From Haliotis asinina (Eukaryota > Mollusca > Gastropoda > Lepetellida > Haliotidae), in assembly GCF_037392515.1 (NCBI RefSeq), contig NC_090281.1:47902645-47966644 (forward strand): a stretch of 64,000 bases of DNA. Reading direction: 5' to 3'. Of the stretch, positions 58,335 through 64,000 are shown one piece after another; the stretch's first letter is position 1; every line of letters begins with the position of its first letter. The notes under the pieces are model-generated. The model saw nothing but the letters and a program-made list of their open reading frames with translations, made no database searches and had not been told where the DNA came from. The translations under genes and the position numbers were made by a program.

Positions 58335-58778
58335 TGATCCTGATTCTACTTTTTATTACAATAACGTGTGCTTTTTGGACCTTCTGTGGAGACTTGCTCT
58401 AAATGTTATGTTCAAACTTTTTCTTATTTTTATTCATTGTACATGGTATGTGGGCTAGTTTGAAGATCACTATATAGTGTTAAGCAATATTCACTTTATT
58501 AGGTCTGTATTTGGAAACTCTAGTTATTGTGAACCATCGACATAGCAGTTTCAGTAGGGGGTCAGTGGCAATGTGTGAAGCCCATATGTGGTGCCTCAGT
58601 GGAATAGTGCGAAAAGAGGCATAAGAATCTATTCGCACACACTTTCACATCTCGCTATGAAAGTGTAGTAATCTTGAATGCAATGGGAAATATATCCTCA
58701 CCTCACCTCACCTCATCTCCAGCAAGGGTGAATCCATATATTTACCATTCTTTGATTTTACGATTGCTGAAAGACAAC
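58335..58778. other. Intergenic DNA
   Basis: No gene is seen. It includes a (cctca)n run at 58,694-58,720 and a worn SINE-like piece near 58,565-58,640. Confidence 0.5.
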
Positions 58779-58874
58779 GGCCCACTTGCACAATGTGATC
58801 TTAGCGCTACAATGATTCCCATTCTCCAACATGGGCTTAAGGTAGCGGTAAGTTCCCCTTGTGCAAATAGGCCC
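58779..58874. mobile_element. MITE with ggccca ends
   Basis: Ends ggcccacttgcacaatgtga and the complement of gggcctatttgcacaagggg. Inside are gatcttagcgct and agcggtaagttc, which also pair. Same family as 52,921-53,020. Confidence 0.7.
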
Positions 58875-59204
58875 AGTGGAGTTTAGTTGGTTGATTACAG
58901 AATTTAGCATTGCGTTTAAAGACATTTTCATGTTGAGTGGTTACAATAAGTATTTGCCTAGTGAGTAGCTTTGGTACAGCAGACCACACAACCATGTGTA
59001 TACCATGTTTGGTATTATGGTAATATGTTTTGCATACTTTGTATTAGTTTTGCAGGAAATAAAGCTCACTGACCGTGCCCTAGGTTTGTTAAATAAGTTT
59101 GTTATGGTTGGGAAGCCATTGGCCCATGGAAATAATGACCAGAGCAGCAATTTCAGACATAATAATGGTCAGGAGATACTCATCGTCAGCCCCTTGCTAC
59201 TTAA
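58875..59204. other. Intergenic DNA, no gene seen
   Basis: A plus-strand open frame of 119 codons (58,996-59,355) runs into the next SINE, so it is a chance frame. Confidence 0.45.
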
Positions 59205-59372
59205 ACTGAGGGGCTGTGGGATAGCCTATAGGCTACAGCATTTGTTGGTAATGTTGAATGCTCATGTTCGGTTCCACACATGGGTACAATGTGTGAAGCC
59301 CATTTCTGGTGTCTCTTGCAGTGATATTGCTGGAATATTGCTAAAAGCTGTGTGAAACCAAACTCACTCGCC
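59205..59372 (+). mobile_element. tRNA-head SINE
   Basis: gatagcctataggct at the A-box site, gttcggttccacac at the B-box, gatattgctggaatattgct and the tail caaactcactc. Confidence 0.85.
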
Positions 59373-59500
59373 CGCTTGATCTTATATCTCCAGTAAGTGT
59401 GACAATTTCTGACATTAATCATCTCATCCTGTATGTGCAGAGTAACGAGATATTCCACATTTCCTTGGACTAACTTGAAAAACCAGTAAAGATGCTGTGA

Positions 59501-59722
59501 GAATAGGCCATCAGCAACCCTTGCTTGTCGTGAGACATGACCTGTGGGGTTAGGAGGTCAGACTCTTTGTTTTTGTTGATGTTTCTTATCTTATGTCAGT
59601 TGCGCAGATTTATGCTATTGATGTCTGTCACTGGATTGTCTGGTCCAGATTCCAAAACTTAGAAAACTGCCATTGTACAGATGGAAAGTTGCTGACTGTT
59701 GTGTTGAAAACAACCAACCAAC
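59501..59722 (+). mobile_element. SINE (long-body family), worn
   Basis: aataggccatcagcaaccct, then gattgtctggtccagattcc. The tail ends in (aacc)n rather than (actc)n. Confidence 0.75.
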
Positions 59723-59934
59723 AATCTGTTATCCACTATGGGTATTTCTTGTGCAGTACAGTGTATTGATGATTCAATCATCCCTACGCACCCCTACACT
59801 TCCTCCTCCCCATCCCCTCCACCACCCACACAACACCCCCAAACCCCGCCCCAACCCCACCCCTATTCACACACACACACACCCTTATAGTGTGCAACCT
59901 CTTTCTCAAAAAGCTGTAGCCCCTGTGTGACACT

Positions 59935-60480
59935 CATGACCTTTGGGATTCGAAGGCGTTCGTCACACTGAAGACACAGGTTTGATTCCCCTCGTGGTCA
60001 CAGAGTGCGAAGCCCATTTCTGGCGTCCCATGATATTGCTGGAATATAGATCGTCACGTTGAAGGCCCAGGTTTGATTCCCCACATCCCCGCATGGGTAC
60101 AGAGTGCGAAGCCCATTTCTGGCGTCCCATGATATTGCTGGAATATAGATCGTCACGTTGAAGGCCCAGGTTTGATTCCCCACATCCCCGCATGGGTACA
60201 GAGTGCGAAGCCCATTTCTGGCGTCCCATGATATTGCTGGAATATAGATCGTCACGTTGAAGGCCCAGGTTTGATTCCCCACATCCCCGCATGGGTACAA
60301 AGTGCGAAGCCCATTTCTGGCGTCCCATGATATTGCTGGAATATAGATCGTCACGTTGAAGGCCCAGGTTTGATTCCCCACATCCCCACATGGGTACAAA
60401 GTGTGACGCCCATTTCTGGTGTCTCCAGCCATGATATTGCTGGTACGTATATTGCTAAAGGTGGCCTAAACCTAAACTCA
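59935..60480 (+). repeat. tRNA-head SINE with four 99-bp tandem copies inside
   Basis: The B-box region of a SINE (gttgaaggcccaggtttgat, then gcatgggtacagagtgcgaa and ggcgtcccatgatattgctg) is repeated at a 99-bp period, with the gcatgggtac mark at 60,091, 60,190, 60,289 and 60,388. Units are almost identical. The SINE tail follows once, at the right. Two overlapping minus-strand frames of about 143 codons run through it only because 99 is divisible by three. Confidence 0.9.
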
Positions 60481-60604
60481 CTCACTTCAGTCTTCTGCTG
60501 CTGGAAATCTGCCACTATTCTATCAGTATTACACTACAGCCAGACTAGGATGTATGAGAACAGCAATCTCTGTGATCTTCATAGGTTCAAAAGGGATGTC
60601 AGCA

Positions 60605-60660
60605 CTGTGATATTGCTGGAATATTGCTGAAAGCGGTGCAAAACCATATTCAATCACTAC
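60605..60660 (+). mobile_element. SINE tail fragment
   Basis: gatattgctggaatattgctg, then aagcggtgcaaaacc. Confidence 0.75.
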
Positions 60661-60854
60661 TTATCACATTCCAATGTCCATTAGAGCGGCATTGGATATC
60701 ATATGAATGTAAGGTATGGTCATGTTGATGATTGGTTTATTGGACGTCTACGTCACCTACAAATTGGTTTGTTACGCGTAACGTCAGCCACTGGACCATA
60801 TGCAAACGGATGCCATACAGTTGACCTTCATCACAAATAACTGATTTCTAGTCA

Positions 60855-61199
60855 GTGTTTGTATTTCACCATGCTTTGTTGAACTGTGACCCCGGACTTC
60901 GGAATAACTCTGAACACAACTCTGTGTTGCGAATCATAGACAAATGGGTCACTGGTACAGCTTCTTCATCGCTCTTGAAGAAACAGTTATCTGACGTTTG
61001 GTTCTTAAAAATCCGGCCTTACATACTCGAACAAAAAGGTCAAACATTTCGACACACAATGATGAATACAATAAACTACACTTATGATGAACTCTCAGGC
61101 ATAACGAACTGTTTGGTCCCGATTGCCGTGGCACCAGGGCGACTAGAATACGTTGTAGATTATCCCTGGTTGTACAAAACGAACGTAGCGTTAAGGTGA
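60855..61199 (+). CDS. Hypothetical orphan frame, 114 codons
   Basis: Open frame with mixed composition (RIIDKWVTGTASSSLLKKQL, later YVVDYPWLYKTNVALR). It is less AT-biased than its surroundings and ends at 61,199. A 9-base inverted pair (aaggtatgg near 60,710; ccatacctt near 61,209) brackets it. I do not recognise it. It may be an exon fragment or part of a small mobile element. Confidence 0.3.
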   Translation: MFVFHHALLNCDPGLRNNSEHNSVLRIIDKWVTGTASSSLLKKQLSDVWFLKIRPYILEQKGQTFRHTMMNTINYTYDELSGITNCLVPIAVAPGRLEYVVDYPWLYKTNVALR

Positions 61200-62034
61200 T
61201 CGTAGCACCCATACCTTAACTTGAACTTACAACTGGCGTAGCGCGATGATTGTTACAGAACCAATTTTGCACTTGTTTTTGCGCCGTGTTTGCTTGCAAT
61301 TTGTTTGTGGTATTTGCATTCCATCGAAAACACAAGGTAATTATCGAATTTAGAACCACGTAGACTTTCCCGACTGTCGTACGCAACATCCTCATTAATT
61401 AGAAGGTTCCACTGGTTCACGTATGTTTTCCCAAGCTTGTTCAGCGATGCGATATTAGATGTAACTGAAACAAAGTAACTGTGCATTACTTTATGTTATG
61501 TACAGTTACATTTTGCCGTTAGTATATACTGCCACAGAGCTGATTGGTTTGATTGGTTTTGTGCCTCACATGTAATTCACTTTGAAATGGAAAGGTTAGA
61601 TACTATTTCTTGTTGCTTGTGTAATATTAGGATGCTGAGTTTAACGGTGACCCTTTTATGATGTAAGCCAATAAGTCTACAAACAAATTCGCATTTTCCG
61701 CCTGAATCCGGTAAACGTTCTGCACAAGCTCGGTTGTTTGAGCGAAGGTCCTCAGATCAACATACATCTACTTATTCGTTTTTTATTGTTTACACAATGG
61801 GAAAGCCACATTAACACGGTGTACCTGGTGACTGCATGTCTCCAGGGAGTTGAGATTGATAATACAATGTGCCATTTGGGCTTAACATCCAATTATCGAG
61901 GTTAGGACAACTTGTAACTTAGAGTGATCTAGAAGAAGTTCAAATAGGGTGCTATAGGAATGTGGTGTATCACATGATGTTTTCCTCTTTGAATAGATCC
62001 TTTATAACTTGTCGCCTGAGAAGATCCAGGATGG
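61200..62034. other. Intergenic DNA, no gene seen
   Basis: No motif is recognised. Confidence 0.45.
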
Positions 62035-62158
62035 AGTAGGTCTTCAGCAACCCAGGCCTGCTATGAAAAGTGACTAGGCGTGTCGTACGAGGCGACAACT
62101 GGGATCGGGTGGTCAGGGTCAGGCTTGCTGACTTGGATGACTAAACTCACTCACTCAC
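62035..62158 (+). mobile_element. SINE fragment (head joined to tail)
   Basis: Head gtaggtcttcagcaaccca, ggcgacaactgggatcgggt and cttgctgacttgg run straight into gactaaactcactcactc. The middle of the element is missing. Confidence 0.8.
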
Positions 62159-62369
62159 CCACTTTAACTTAGTATTGTTTCGGTGGTATTTTGGGGGATT
62201 TTTTCAAATACGTTCTAATTTGATTGCAAATATACCCATGTACGTGTATAGGTGCCCACATGGAGCTATAAATGCGTTGAGTTTGGATAAAGGAGAGTTG
62301 ACATCTGTTATCAGAGAGCACGGGTTTGGACCACTAATAAGGCTCCTTGCTGAGTACCCTGCTGAGTAA
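62159..62369 (+). other. Short unassigned frame next to a minisatellite
   Basis: A 64-codon frame (VYRCPHGAINALSLDKGELT then VIREHGFGPLIRLLAEYPAE) looks more protein-like than chance but has no start context or recognisable family. Possibly an exon. Confidence 0.25.
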
Positions 62370-62399
62370 TGCACTATGTATCGTCATGTGTATTGTGCT

Positions 62400-63175
62400 G
62401 TGTAAACCGCCCACCCCCCACCGCCCCTCCCCCACCTCCTCTGTATCGTGCTATGTACCGCCCTATGTACCCTGTTGTGTACCGACTTCTCTACAGCCCT
62501 GTATACCATAGTGTGTACCAGTCTGTGTACCGCCCTATGCACCGTGCTGTGTACCGCCGTGTGTACCACCATGTTTACCACCATATTTACCGTGCTGTGT
62601 ACCGCCCTGTGAATTATACTGTGTACCATCTTGTGTATCGCCCTGTGAACCGGCCTGTCTAGTGCACTATGTATCGTCCAGTCTACAACAATGTATATCA
62701 TGTTATGTACCGCCCTGTGAACCATACTCTGTACCATGAGGTGTACCATCCTGTGTGTCGCTCTGTGTACCGCCTTCTGTTCCAGGCTGTGTAATATGCT
62801 GTGTAAAGCTCTGATTACCGTGATTTGCACCGCACTGTGTACCGCCCTTTGCACCGTGCTGTGTACCGCCCTGTTGACTGTCCTGTATACCACCCTGTTG
62901 ACTGTCATATGTACCTCCCTATGTACCATCTTGTCGACTGCCATATGTACCAAACTGTGTACTATCCTGTTGAATGCCATCTGTATCATCCTGTTGACTG
63001 TCCTGTCTATCGCCCTGTCTACCGTGCTGTATACCGCCCTGTGTACCGTGCTGTAGACCGCCCCGTGTACCGTGCTTTGTACCATCCTGTGTTTACCCTG
63101 CGTATCATCATGTTGACTGTCATGTTTACCTTCTTGCTGACTGCCATGCGTACTGTCCCCGTAATGCCATGATTT
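62400..63175. repeat. 12-bp minisatellite, about 60 units
   Basis: Degenerate units of the type cgccctgtgtac / cgtgctgtgtac. Because 12 is divisible by three, open frames of up to 268 codons appear on both strands with a four-residue period (V-H-R-x on the minus strand, Y-R-P-V on the plus strand). No signal peptide or flanking exon supports a gene. Confidence 0.9.
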
Positions 63176-64000
63176 CCGACTGACAAACACGTGATCAGGT
63201 TTATGCGTGAAGAGCTTCTATTTTTCTTGCCTTGCTTTCCTGACTGTTCCCGAATATAATGTTGGTTCTGTAGACGTTTGATTGTCTTCCTTTAATGTTT
63301 CTAGCACTGCACTGGATTCTCTTGCTTCCACAGAATCCATACACGGAGAGATGTATTGCTGGGTGAAGAAAACAGACGACCAAATCCCTTCTTAAAGTGC
63401 TATCACAATACTTTAGACAACAATCATTAACAATGTATGAGACAATCAGAGGTTATCAAATGTAACCTTGAAATATTTAAAAAAAATTAGATAACTCAGT
63501 CCCGATCAGGAAGATAATTTTGACATTAAACAAAAGTACTTTTGCAAGACTATGATAAAACTTATTCTCCACTCAAAATAGCCGAAAGAATGGTTTCGAA
63601 AACAATTGTTGGTACATAATGGATATGGTTTAATTTATTAAAGCAGTAAGACGGAAATATTTTTAGTAATTTCAAATTCTGTGTTGTTATTCATTTGTAC
63701 TTTTATCAAGCTCTGTGATCAAAAACGAATTCCAGTGTTGATTGTCTGTCTAAAATTATTTATTAAGAAATATAATAAAATAATTCTTTATAACCTGATA
63801 CGTAATTTCCTGATTTCCTGATTTCCTGATTGACATCCTGAGTGTCAGTATTGGTGATAGGGCATTCATACAAGTTGTTGGACAATCCTCTCTCAGTCGA
63901 CCAGCAAGCAAATCGGGTTGTTTTATTACCGCAGTACACGTTACGAATATGCTCAGGAAACAGTAGTATTTTCCTATCACCACGTGTAGTTTTGAGACTG
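63176..64000. other. Intergenic DNA, no gene seen
   Basis: A three-unit ttcctga repeat lies at 63,807-63,830. Nothing else is recognised. Confidence 0.5.

Noticed and set aside
59963-60432. Two repeated minus-strand frames of about 143 codons
   Set aside because: Produced by the 99-bp SINE satellite, whose period is divisible by three.
62384-63190. A 268-residue V-H-R-x repeat protein
   Set aside because: The period comes from a 12-bp minisatellite open in several frames on both strands. There is no signal peptide, exon context or conserved flank.

Overview
The window is animal nuclear DNA, most likely from a gastropod mollusc and probably an abalone (Haliotis). This is an inference from two very abundant SINE families. 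One has a tRNA-like head. The other carries a long body about a lost 'pair of opposed strands' of shared sequence. Both end in the same 3' tail (ggaatattgctgagtgcggcgtaaaac, then (actc)n). AT-rich intergenic DNA, split genes and layered DNA transposons agree with this. There are no bacterial features.

Host genes are few: (i) two near-identical single-exon cytochrome P450 genes on the minus strand (22.96-24.45 kb and 34.89-36.38 kb); (ii) a single-exon TRIM-like protein with two B-boxes, a coiled coil and a propeller-like C-terminus but no RING (41.1-43.4 kb); (iii) a four-exon gene for a 114-residue protein that I do not recognise (51.99-54.81 kb). A lone THAP-type zinc-finger exon (24.85 kb) and an 81-bp piece of the TRIM-like gene (30.86 kb) are fragments.

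Layout. 0-8.6 kb: a Tc1-like relic, SINEs, and a degraded coding-like tract of unknown family into which a whole-looking Tc1-type transposon (6277-7792, perfect 28-bp ends, open DD34E transposase) has inserted. 9.1-15.7 kb: the first copy of a three-copy duplicated segment, a tandemly doubled LINE tail split by a decayed Tc1 element, and an L1/Tx1-type LINE relic with nested insertions. 18.3-24.6 kb and 30.9-37.1 kb: the second and third copies of the duplicated segment, each ending in a P450. Between them lie a possible THAP-bearing element (24.7-26.8 kb) and a composite repeat (27.2-30.85 kb) with long inverted ends and five tandem ~589-bp units. 39.5-40.6 kb: a second copy of that composite repeat with its core in the opposite orientation, just upstream of the TRIM-like gene. 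45.5-48.7 kb: a 3.2-kb piggyBac-type element (TTAA target site) with no transposase. 49-64 kb: the four-exon gene, many SINE fragments, small foldback elements, a SINE-derived 99-bp satellite and a 12-bp minisatellite.

The most notable themes are the mosaic duplication that gave two P450 genes (absent from the 9-10.5 kb copy), the unusual active-site residues of those P450s, and the composite repeat whose core is flipped between its two copies.
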